NCBI GenBank assembly: GCA_963708165.1
Contig: OY970187.1
Span: 1,550,001 to 1,614,000, forward strand
Reading direction: 5' to 3'
Source: Rubricoccus sp963708165
Lineage (GTDB): Bacteria; Bacteroidota; Rhodothermia; Rhodothermales; Rubricoccaceae
DNA: 64,000 bases
Shown: piece after piece, positions 46,851 through 53,938 of the stretch
Numbering within the stretch: the first letter of the stretch is position 1
Layout: each line of letters opens with the position of its first letter
Translations under genes and position numbers: made by a program
Notes under the pieces: model-generated
Databases searched by the model: none
Told to the model about the DNA's origin: nothing
What the model saw: the letters and a program-made list of their open reading frames with translations, nothing else

Positions 46851-47441
46851 CTACGGCAGGCGCGCGTAGTCGAAGGTGTAGTAGCGAGGGCGCGAGCCGT
46901 CCGCCAGAGGCTCGCTGAGGGCGTAGGCGACAAAGCGCACCTTGGCGTAGCCGGAGCCGTCGGCGAGGCGGAGCACGAGCGTCTTGCCGGGCAGGGGCGC
47001 GACGGCGCCGCTGTACGTGTACCAGCCGTTGCCGCTGCCGGTGCAGATCGCCAGAGGCCCGCCGCGAGGGCAGTCGCCCTCGCCGTCGGCGATGAGCCCA
47101 GCCTCTGGCGCCGCACTGAGGGCGTCAAACTCGGCGTCCACCACGCGCCCAGCGGCGCTGCCAGGGCCGCTCGTGCCACCGTTGAGACGCACGGTCGTGC
47201 CGAGGAACGCGAGGTCCCACGACGCCGACGCGGAGTCTGAGTTGGGCACCACGCGGTTGGTCGCGAGCGAGTACAGCGTATACGGCCCCTCCGCACCGCC
47301 TCCCATGCCCGAGCCGCCCACGGCCACACTATCGACGCGGATGGTGCCACCAGCGGACGAGTCGAGAGCGTTTGAGCGTTGGGTAGACGCGCAGCCTGCC
47401 GCCAGAGGCAGCACGAGAAAGAGCAGAACAGAGAGGCGCAT
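46851..47441 (-). CDS. HmuY-family lipoprotein, intact paralogue
   Basis: 196 residues with signal MRLSVLLFLVLPLAAGC. The mature part carries EGPYTLYSLATNRVV, WDLAFLGTTVRLNGGTSGPG, CTGSGNGWYTYSGAVAPLPG, KTLVLRLADGSGYAKVRFVAY and YYTFDYARLP, a full-length HmuY-type domain closely parallel to the broken copy at 44609. HmuY proteins bind haem at the surface. Its gene faces away from the metal-regulator gene at 47607, so both may share the operator region at 47565-47594. Confidence 0.8.
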   Translation of the reverse strand: MRLSVLLFLVLPLAAGCASTQRSNALDSSAGGTIRVDSVAVGGSGMGGGAEGPYTLYSLATNRVVPNSDSASASWDLAFLGTTVRLNGGTSGPGSAAGRVVDAEFDALSAAPEAGLIADGEGDCPRGGPLAICTGSGNGWYTYSGAVAPLPGKTLVLRLADGSGYAKVRFVAYALSEPLADGSRPRYYTFDYARLP

Positions 47442-47523
47442 GGGTGCAGCAAAAGTGTAGGCGGAGTACGCGCGTCGCCCCGTGTTTCACCTCGCCTCGC
47501 GCACCTTCGCGCAGTACTCACCG

Positions 47524-47541
47524 GCCTCTGGCGCCAGAGGC
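47524..47541. repeat. 18-bp motif palindrome upstream of the repressor gene
   Basis: Perfect GCCTCTGGCGCCAGAGGC, 24 bp before the metal-repressor operator. Confidence 0.95.
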
Positions 47542-47564
47542 CCGGAACAAGACGGTCGGCACGG

Positions 47565-47594
47565 TTTAGGACCCCCTAAATTAGTCTCGCCTAA
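47565..47594 (+). promoter_or_regulatory. DtxR/MntR-type operator
   Basis: TTTAGGACCCCCTAAA (47565-47580), a palindrome, is followed directly by TTAGTCTCGCCTAA (47581-47594). This matches the TTAGG/CCTAA half-sites of DtxR/IdeR/MntR boxes and lies 13 bp before the repressor start, so autoregulation is likely, and control of the divergent HmuY gene is possible. Confidence 0.72.
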
Positions 47595-47606
47595 ACCGCC
47601 GTACAC

Positions 47607-48266
47607 GTGGCGACTCACACCCAGGCTGTCGAGGATTACCTCAAGGCCATCTACGACCTCTCGCGCGCGTCCGACCGCGTCACCACTTCTGCCCTGGCAG
47701 AGCGCCTGGACGTGTCTGGCGCCTCCGTGACCGGCATGATGAAGAAGCTGGCCTCTGGCGGGTTGGTGGAGCACGTGCCCTATGCAGGTGTAGCGCTGAC
47801 CACGGCCGGGCGGCGCATCGCCATCGAGACCATCCGGCACCACCGGTTGGTGGAGACCTATCTCCACGAGGCGCTCGGCGTGCCGTGGGACAAGCTCCAC
47901 GACGAGGCCGAAGCTCTCGAACACGTCCTGAGCGAAGACCTCGAAGCGCGCATGGACGCCGCGCTCGGCCACCCCACGCACGACCCGCACGGCTCGCCCA
48001 TTCCCACGCCCGCGCTCGAACTCGACGAGACCGACTGGCCGCCTCTGGCGCGCCTGGACCCCGGCGCCAGAGGCGTCGTCCGCGAGGTCTCCGACCACGA
48101 CCCTGCTTTGCTGCGCGCCGTCGGCGCGGCGGGCCTCTATCCCGGCACGGCGTTCACGCTCGTGGGCGCGCCGCCGGACTCTGACCTCTACACCGTCCGG
48201 CTGGGTGCAGGCGACGAGCACACGCTCGCGCCCGAAACTGCCGCGTACATCTTCGTCTCCACATAA
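47607..48266 (+). CDS. mntR: DtxR/MntR-family metal-dependent repressor
   Basis: 219 residues from GTG 47607. Winged-helix domain AVEDYLKAIYDLSRASDRVTTSALAERLDVSGASVTGMMKKLASGGLVEH; dimerisation/metal domain RIAIETIRHHRLVETYLHEALGVPWDKLHDEAEALEHVLSEDLEARMDAALGHPTHDPHGSPIP, with the E/H ligand pattern of the family; a C-terminal FeoA/SH3-like domain (VVREVSDHDPALLRAVGAAGLYPG). Three-domain architecture like DtxR/IdeR. It represses metal uptake when Mn or Fe is sufficient; the operator at 47565 and the transporter downstream support this. Mn versus Fe cannot be settled. Confidence 0.92.
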   Translation: MATHTQAVEDYLKAIYDLSRASDRVTTSALAERLDVSGASVTGMMKKLASGGLVEHVPYAGVALTTAGRRIAIETIRHHRLVETYLHEALGVPWDKLHDEAEALEHVLSEDLEARMDAALGHPTHDPHGSPIPTPALELDETDWPPLARLDPGARGVVREVSDHDPALLRAVGAAGLYPGTAFTLVGAPPDSDLYTVRLGAGDEHTLAPETAAYIFVST

Positions 48267-48340
48267 TGGAATCCCGACTTCAGACCGCGACTCTCGGCCC
48301 CTGGCGCCAGAGGCCCGCGCCGTCCTCTCTCTCCCCGACG

Positions 48341-48475
48341 TGTCATCCTGAGCGAAGCCGAGGGATCTCTGACGCGACGATGCCTCCCGCCAGAGGCGAG
48401 AGCGCTGGACAGAGCACCGTAGCCGGCAGAGATCCTTCGGCTTCGTTCGCTACGCTCTCTTCGCTCAGGATGACA
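48341..48475. repeat. CATCCTGAGCGAAG inverted repeat element
   Basis: Left end TGTCATCCTGAGCGAAGCCG followed by AGGGATCT; right end AGATCCTTCGGCTTCG with a terminal TCGCTCAGGATGACA. The two ends are inverted copies about 135 bp apart. When translated this widespread element gives HPERSRGIS. It occupies the leader of the metal-binding protein gene, whose ATG (48470) is in its last bases. Confidence 0.88.
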
Positions 48476-49411
48476 AACTCCGGGCCTCTGGCGGCCCTGC
48501 TTCTCGCCGTCCTCCTGCCGCTCGCGCTCCTGAGCGGCTGCGCCTCTGGCGGCGACGCCGAGAACGACGGCCGCATCCAGGCCGTCGCGACGACCAGCAT
48601 CGTGGCCGATATGGTGCGGCAGATCGGCGGCGAGCACGTCAACGTGCAGGCGCTGATGGGCCCCAACGTGGACCCGCACGTCTACCGCCCGTCCGAAGGC
48701 GATGTGACGCGCATGGCGACCGCTGACATCGTGTTCACCAACGGCATGCACTTGGAGGGCAAGATGGGCGAGGCGCTGGAGCAGTTGAGCGCCAGAGGCA
48801 CCGTCGTTCGCGCGATTGCCGAGGCGATCCCGGACAGCCTCCGCCGCGAGTCCCTCACCTACCAGGGCTCCTACGACCCGCACGTCTGGATGAACCCGCG
48901 CCTCTGGATCTATGCCGCCAACGAGACCGCCGCCGCGCTCGCGGATCTCGACCCGGAGCACGCCGCCGAGTACCAGGCCAACGCCACCGCCACGGTGGAC
49001 TCGCTGGAAGCTCTCGACCTGGACCTGCGCGAGAGGATCGCCTTGATCCCCGAAGACCGACGCGTCCTCGTGACCGCGCACGATGCGTTCGAGTACTTCG
49101 GGCGTGCCTATGGCTTCGAGGTCCGTGGCCTCCAGGGCCTCTCCACCGCGACCGAGGCGGGCACTGCCGACGTGCAGAACCTCGCGCGCTTCGTCACCGA
49201 GAAAGGCCTGCCCACGATGTTCGTCGAGACCTCTGTCTCGGAGCGCACGATCCGCGCCGTGCAGGAAGCCGTTCGCGCCAGAGGCGGCACGGTCGAACTG
49301 GGCGAGCCGCTCTACTCCGACGCGCTGGGCGGTCCGGCCTCTGGCGCCGATACCATCTTCAGCATGCTGCGCCACAACGTCGACGCGATGGTCGACGGCC
49401 TCGGCACCTAA
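48470..49411 (+). CDS. Metal ABC transporter, substrate-binding lipoprotein (MntA/TroA/ZnuA type)
   Basis: 313 residues from ATG 48470, chosen because it gives a lipoprotein signal (LLAVLLPLALLSGC); the frame upstream is only repeat DNA. Cluster 9 (A-1) binding protein: ATTSIVADMVRQIGGEHVNV, metal-binding His in NVDPHVYRPS, His in YDPHVWMNPRLW, VLVTAHDAFEYFGRAYG and the acidic ligand region FVETSVSERT. No His-rich loop, which favours Mn or Fe over Zn. First gene of a four-gene transporter set just after the metal repressor. Confidence 0.93.
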   Translation: MTNSGPLAALLLAVLLPLALLSGCASGGDAENDGRIQAVATTSIVADMVRQIGGEHVNVQALMGPNVDPHVYRPSEGDVTRMATADIVFTNGMHLEGKMGEALEQLSARGTVVRAIAEAIPDSLRRESLTYQGSYDPHVWMNPRLWIYAANETAAALADLDPEHAAEYQANATATVDSLEALDLDLRERIALIPEDRRVLVTAHDAFEYFGRAYGFEVRGLQGLSTATEAGTADVQNLARFVTEKGLPTMFVETSVSERTIRAVQEAVRARGGTVELGEPLYSDALGGPASGADTIFSMLRHNVDAMVDGLGT

Positions 49412-49430
49412 CCCTGCCTCTGGCGCAACC

Positions 49431-50276
49431 ATGTCTAACACCCCAACGACTCCCTATGCGATCGACGTGGCCGACCTGACCGTCGCCTACGGCGATTCGC
49501 CGGTCCTGTGGGACATCGATCTTCAAGTGCCTGAGGGCGTGCTGTGCGCGATCGTCGGCCCCAACGGAGCGGGCAAGACGACGTTTATCAAAGCGGTTCT
49601 CGGCCTGGTGCCGATGGCTGCGGGCCGCGTGCTCGTGCTCGGGGCGCCGCTCCGGCGCCAGAGGAAGCGCGTGGCGTACGTCCCGCAGCGTGGCAGCGTG
49701 GACTGGGACTTCCCCACGACCGCGCTCGACGTGGTCACGATGGGCACCTATGGGCGCCTCGGATGGATCAAGCGGCCAGGCGCGACGGAAAAGGAAGCGG
49801 CGCGCAAAGCGCTCGAAGAAGTCGGCATGGGCGACTACGCCGACCGGCAGATCGCGCAGCTTTCGGGCGGCCAGCAGCAGCGCGTCTTCCTCGCGCGCGC
49901 CTTGGTGCAGGACGCTGACCTCTACCTCATGGACGAGCCCTTCCAGGGCGTCGACGCGACGACGGAGAAAGCCATCGTGACGCTGCTCCAGAACCTTCGC
50001 GGGGCAGGAAAAACCGTCCTCGTCGTCCACCACGATCTGCAGACCGTCCCGGAGTACTTCGACTGGACGTTCCTGCTCAACGTGCGCCGCATCGCTGCCG
50101 GGCCCGTCGCCGAGGTGTTCACCGACGCCACGCTCCGCGCCGCCTACGGTGGCCGCGTGCCCTACCAGGCTGGTCCTGGAACGGGGGAAGCGGGAAGGGG
50201 CAAGGGGGAAATGCTCGCGCCTCTGGCGCCAGAGGCTGCTTCCATCACGCCAGAGGCCTCTGGCGACGCGCGATGA
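49431..50276 (+). CDS. Metal ABC transporter, ATP-binding protein
   Basis: 281 residues from ATG 49431. Walker A VGPNGAGKTTFIKAVLG; Q-loop YVPQRGSVDWDFPTTA (the WDFP element is typical of Mn/Zn/Fe importers); signature LSGGQQQRVFLARAL; Walker B DLYLMDEPFQGVD; H-loop VLVVHHDL. It energises the two permeases that follow. The last 30 residues are unconserved and motif-coded (LAPLAPEAASITPEASG). The stop is followed by a 300-bp gap holding a REPIN-like element. Confidence 0.95.
   Translation: MSNTPTTPYAIDVADLTVAYGDSPVLWDIDLQVPEGVLCAIVGPNGAGKTTFIKAVLGLVPMAAGRVLVLGAPLRRQRKRVAYVPQRGSVDWDFPTTALDVVTMGTYGRLGWIKRPGATEKEAARKALEEVGMGDYADRQIAQLSGGQQQRVFLARALVQDADLYLMDEPFQGVDATTEKAIVTLLQNLRGAGKTVLVVHHDLQTVPEYFDWTFLLNVRRIAAGPVAEVFTDATLRAAYGGRVPYQAGPGTGEAGRGKGEMLAPLAPEAASITPEASGDAR
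50219..50236. repeat. 18-bp motif palindrome inside the 3' end of the ABC ATPase gene
   Basis: Perfect GCCTCTGGCGCCAGAGGC, translated as part of the ATPase tail APLAPEA. Confidence 0.95.
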
Positions 50277-50303
50277 CTCTCGACATCTCACCTCTTCCTA
50301 CAA

Positions 50304-50458
50304 CGTCATTCCCGCGAAGGCGGGAATCCATGCAATGCTTTGGTCAGACGCCAGAGGGCACGCTGTTGGCTGGGAAGGCTTGTCTCTTGCTCTCGAACAG
50401 CAACCACCTCAGGCGCACGCTTCACTTCCCTATGGATTCCCGCCCGCGCGGGACCCCG
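50304..50458. repeat. REPIN/MITE-like element, second copy
   Basis: Left end CGTCATTCCCGCGAAGGCGG then GAATCCATG; right end ATGGATTCCCGCCCGCGCGG then GACCCCG, inverted relative to the left. Same family as 41898-42063. It separates the ATPase and permease genes of one transport operon. The 50277-50576 gap holds nothing else recognisable apart from a pyrimidine-rich run before the permease start. Confidence 0.82.
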
Positions 50459-50576
50459 CCAGGGAAGGCGCAAGCCCATGACGGATGGGAGAAGGAGAGT
50501 AAGCGGGATGGGACTCCTTCCGCCAGAGGCTCCCTCTGCCCTTCCCCGTCCCTCATCCCCCTTCCCCTCACCGAAG

Positions 50577-51695
50577 GTGATCGAGTTCGACTACACCCTC
50601 CAGGTCGTCGCGTTGGGATCGGCCATTCTGGGCGTGACCTCTGGCGCGCTGGGCACGTTCGCGGTCCTGCGCGGGCAGTCGCTCTTGGGCGATGCGATCT
50701 CGCACGCGGCCCTGCCGGGCGTCGTGCTCGCGTTTATCGTGATGGGGACGAAGGCGCCTCTGGCGTTAGCGCTGGGCGCAGGGATCGCGGGCTGGCTGGG
50801 CGCGCTGGCGGTGGGCAGCGTGGTGCGCCGCTCACGGATTCCGCTGGACGCCGCGCTGGGCATCGTGCTGGCCGTGTTCTTCGGGATCGGGCTGGTGCTG
50901 CTCACGTTCGCGCAGCGGATTCCAGGGCTCAACTCGGCGGGGCTCAACGCCTACCTCTTCGGGCAAGCCGCCGCGCTCGTCGCCGCCGACGTGTGGCTGA
51001 TGTCGATCCTTGGCGCGCTCGCGCTGGGCACGATGGCCGTCTTCTGGAAGGAATTAAAAGTGCTTCTCTTCGACCCCGACTTCGCGGCCAGCGTCGGCTT
51101 CCCCGTCCGGCGCCTGGACGTGCTGCTGACGACGCTACTCGTGATCGCGATTGTCGTCGGCTTGCAGACCGTGGGCGTGGTGCTGATGAGCGCGATGCTG
51201 ATCGCGCCCGCGGCCGCAGCCCGGCAATGGACGAACACGCTGGGCGGCGTGGTCGCGCTCGCGGCTTTGTTCGGCGCGGCCTCTGGCGTGTCCGGCGCGA
51301 TGCTCTCCGCCACGATCCCCAAGCTGCCGACCGGCCCGACGATCGTGCTCTGCGCCAGCGGCATCGTGCTGGTGAGCCTGCTGTTCGCGCCCGGCCGCGG
51401 GCTCGTGGCGAAGTGGATCCAGACGCTGCGCTCCCGCCGCACGCTCGAAGCCTCTGGCGTGCTCGAAGACCTCTACACGCTCGCGCTGCGCCACGGCGAC
51501 CTGGCGAAAGACCACCCGGCCGCGACGCTCATGACCATGACCGCCCGCCCCGAGCGCGTCGAGCCGACGCTGGCGGCGCTCGAACTGCGCGGCTGGGTAC
51601 GCCCGTCGGGCGAGGACGGCTGGGCGCTGACCGACGCCGGGCAGGCCTACGTCCGCAAGCTGGCCCGCAACGAACAGACCGACCCGTCCGACTGA
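50577..51695 (+). CDS. Metal ABC transporter permease 1 with C-terminal winged-helix-like domain
   Basis: 372 residues from GTG 50577 (VIEFDYTLQVVALGSAILGV). ABC-3 family permease with eight to nine helices: VLRGQSLLGDAISHAALPGVVLAF, LDAALGIVLAVFFGIGLVLLT, VGLQTVGVVLMSAMLIAPAAAAR. After the last helix (residue about 280) there is a cytoplasmic extension, LEDLYTLALRHG then TLAALELRGWVRPSGEDGWALTDAGQAYVRKLARNEQ, with the spacing of a winged-helix (HTH then GWVR...ALTDAG wing). Ordinary MntB/TroC permeases end after the membrane part. The fusion suggests that regulation is attached to the transporter. Confidence 0.9.
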   Translation: MIEFDYTLQVVALGSAILGVTSGALGTFAVLRGQSLLGDAISHAALPGVVLAFIVMGTKAPLALALGAGIAGWLGALAVGSVVRRSRIPLDAALGIVLAVFFGIGLVLLTFAQRIPGLNSAGLNAYLFGQAAALVAADVWLMSILGALALGTMAVFWKELKVLLFDPDFAASVGFPVRRLDVLLTTLLVIAIVVGLQTVGVVLMSAMLIAPAAAARQWTNTLGGVVALAALFGAASGVSGAMLSATIPKLPTGPTIVLCASGIVLVSLLFAPGRGLVAKWIQTLRSRRTLEASGVLEDLYTLALRHGDLAKDHPAATLMTMTARPERVEPTLAALELRGWVRPSGEDGWALTDAGQAYVRKLARNEQTDPSD

Positions 51696-51728
51696 CCTAT
51701 CGCCAGAGGCCTCTGGCGCGAACAACCC

Positions 51729-52835
51729 ATGTCCCCCGGACTCGAAATCCAACTCATCTGTGCCGTCACAGCCGCTGCGTGCGCGCTCGTGGGCGCGTTC
51801 CTCGTGCTGCGGCGCGCGGCGCTGCTCTCGGACGCGATCTCGCACGCCGTTCTGCCCGGCATCGCCATCGCGTTCTTCGCGACGGGCGACCTGTCGTCGC
51901 CTTTGCTGCTCGTCGCCGCGGCCATCATGGGGGTCATCACGGTCGCGCTGATCGAGGCGCTGACGCGTACGCGGCTCGTCAAAGCCGACGCGGCCATCGG
52001 GCTCGTCTTCCCGGCGCTGTTCTCCATCGGCGTGATCCTGATCTCGCTGCTCGCGAGCGACGTACACCTGGACGCCGACGCGGTCCTGTTGGGCGACCCG
52101 GCGTTCGCATGGATCGAGCGGTTTACCGTCGGCGGGCGCGATATGGGGCCTCTGGCGCTGTGGTCGATGAGCGGCATCCTGGCGGTCTGCCTCGTGTTCG
52201 TGACCGTGTTCTACAAAGAGCTCAAGCTGACCACGTTCGACGCCGCGTTGGCGGCGGCGCTCGGCTTCGCGCCCGTCGCGCTGCACTACGCGCTGATGGC
52301 GTTGGTGAGCGTCGTGGCTGTGGGCGCGTTCGATGTGGTGGGTAGCATCCTCGTCGTGGCGCTCATGATCGCGCCGCCAGCGGCTGCGTGGCTGCTCACG
52401 GACCGCATGAGCGTGCTGCTCGTGCTCTCGGTCGTCTTCGGCATCCTCAGCGCGATCGGCGGCTACTGGGTAGCGAGAGGCCTGGATGCGAGCATCGCAG
52501 GCGCGATGGCCGCTACCTCTGGCGTCATCTTCGTGCTCGCGTTCGCGTTCGCGCCCGAGCGCGGGCTGGTGGCGCAGGCGCTTCGCCGCCGTCGGCAGAA
52601 GGCGACGTTTGCGGAGCGGATGCTGCTCGTGCACCTGCTCAACCACGAGCGCACGCCAGAGGCTGAGCGCGAGTGCCGCGTGAGCCATCTGGAGGACCAC
52701 TTGCGGTGGGACCACGCGCGCGCGTTGCTCGCCGTCCGCACGGCGGAGCGCGAGGACACGATTACCCGCGCGGGCGACCGCCTCTCGCTTACCGCCAGCG
52801 GCCGCGCGCGGGCGCAGCGCGCGATGGTGGAATAG
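51729..52835 (+). CDS. Metal ABC transporter permease 2 with C-terminal cytoplasmic domain
   Basis: 368 residues. ABC-3 permease: VLRRAALLSDAISHAVLPGIAIAFF, KADAAIGLVFPALFSIGVILISLLA, VGAFDVVGSILVVALMIAPPAAAWLLT. It pairs with permease 1 as a heterodimer, as in TroC/TroD systems. After residue about 285 it carries its own cytoplasmic extension: TFAERMLLVHLLNHE, then CRVSHLEDHLRWDHARALLAV, then DTITRAGDRLSLTASGRARAQRAM. This again has a helix-helix-wing rhythm, though weaker than in permease 1. Only 33 bp separate the two permease genes. Confidence 0.9.
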   Translation: MSPGLEIQLICAVTAAACALVGAFLVLRRAALLSDAISHAVLPGIAIAFFATGDLSSPLLLVAAAIMGVITVALIEALTRTRLVKADAAIGLVFPALFSIGVILISLLASDVHLDADAVLLGDPAFAWIERFTVGGRDMGPLALWSMSGILAVCLVFVTVFYKELKLTTFDAALAAALGFAPVALHYALMALVSVVAVGAFDVVGSILVVALMIAPPAAAWLLTDRMSVLLVLSVVFGILSAIGGYWVARGLDASIAGAMAATSGVIFVLAFAFAPERGLVAQALRRRRQKATFAERMLLVHLLNHERTPEAERECRVSHLEDHLRWDHARALLAVRTAEREDTITRAGDRLSLTASGRARAQRAMVE

Positions 52836-52837
52836 CG

Positions 52838-52882
52838 GGAAGAGGGATAGGGGATGCGGGATGGGCAGAGGGATACGGGAAT
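52838..52882 (+). repeat. Purine-rich GGGATA/GGGATG run after the transporter operon
   Basis: Just after the permease 2 stop the sequence repeats GGGATA, GGGGATGCGGGATG, GAGGGATACGGGA. The same type of run, in either orientation, is at about 2743-2768, 3153-3250 and 6013-6045. The rest of the 52836-53029 gap holds motif copies. Confidence 0.7.
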
Positions 52883-53029
52883 CTACCTCTGGCGCCAGAG
52901 GCTCGGCCCGCCACCATTGCTCCTCTGCTCTCCCGCAGAGGCACCATGCGTGGTGTTCAGGCGTGGTGACCTGACCCGCCAGAGGCTCGAACGGAGCGCA
53001 CCCGTAGCGCACTCGGCATGACGCTCGCT

Positions 53030-53812
53030 TTAGCGCCGCACCTCCTCGCCTCTGGCGTATTCCACCGCGCCGATGAGCGCGCGGACGCGCTGCTCGCAGA
53101 TCGGCGCCCGCCAGTTCGCCCCCTCTTTGAGACCGGCGCCGACGAGAAACCCGTCCGCCAGGTCCACGAAGTCGATGAGGTTCGTCGAGTCCAGTCCGCC
53201 ACCTGCGAGAACGGGTAAGTCCGTCGAGGCGATGATGGCCTCCAGGCAGTCCTCAGCGGGTGGCTCGCCGCGGCCCGGCCCCAAGACCGCGAAGCCATCG
53301 GCGCGGTTGAGGATGGCGTTTTCGACCAGATGGTTGCAGTCGTCCACGCACGTGGGCCGGAGGTCTGCCAGAATGGGAAGCGCGTCGGCGTCTAGCACGT
53401 GGCGGTAGCGCAGCAGCGCGCCAGCGGCGCTGGGGTCTTCGGCCCAGCCATCCACGCGCACAAAGTCGCACGAGGCCGCGACGGCCACGGCGAGCGCCGT
53501 TCGGTTGGCGCCGCCCATCGCGCGAACACCGACCGGCATCTTATGGCCCGCGTAGCCCTTGACGGCCGTCGCCGCGCGCGTCAAGAACGCGGCCACTTCC
53601 GGGCCCGCCTCGCTCTCGCTCACGACGGGCATGTCGTGCATGTTTTCCACCAGCAGTCCGTCCACGCCGTGCTCGATCAGCAGCCGCGCCTCCGCCACCG
53701 TCCGGTCGATGGCCGACTGCACGTCGCGCGCGCCCGGCACGCCCGGCGACGGCCCCACATGCAGCACGCCGATGATCGGTTTGGGGCGCGCGAAGAGATG
53801 CGTGAGAGACAT
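53030..53812 (-). CDS. BtpA/SgcQ family TIM-barrel protein
   Basis: 260 residues. Opening PKPIIGVLHVGPSPGVPGA, then LLIEHGVDGLLVENMHDMPV, VGVRAMGGANRTALAVAVAASCDFVRVDGW, PILADLRPTC and LPVLAGGGLDSTNLIDFVDLADGFLVGAGLKEGANWRAPI, typical of the BtpA family. Cyanobacterial BtpA affects photosystem I stability; in other bacteria the role is unknown and a (beta/alpha)8 enzyme on a nucleoside or sugar is suspected. A standalone minus-strand gene with no operon partner visible. Confidence 0.85.
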   Translation of the reverse strand: MSLTHLFARPKPIIGVLHVGPSPGVPGARDVQSAIDRTVAEARLLIEHGVDGLLVENMHDMPVVSESEAGPEVAAFLTRAATAVKGYAGHKMPVGVRAMGGANRTALAVAVAASCDFVRVDGWAEDPSAAGALLRYRHVLDADALPILADLRPTCVDDCNHLVENAILNRADGFAVLGPGRGEPPAEDCLEAIIASTDLPVLAGGGLDSTNLIDFVDLADGFLVGAGLKEGANWRAPICEQRVRALIGAVEYARGEEVRR

Positions 53813-53917
53813 AGAACAGGACGCCAGAGGCGGTCGGGGAGTAAGGGTTTCACCTAGGCCGGCGCCTGCCAGTTCCGTGAAAACCTCCGGCCTGTGGCCG
53901 TTAGCGCCGGTGGCGCG

Positions 53918-53935
53918 GCCTCTGGCGCCAGAGGC
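53918..53935. repeat. 18-bp motif palindrome at the 3' end of the S41 protease gene
   Basis: Perfect GCCTCTGGCGCCAGAGGC, three bases beyond the protease stop codon on the minus strand. A candidate stem for transcription ending. Confidence 0.95.
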
Positions 53936-53938
53936 CTG

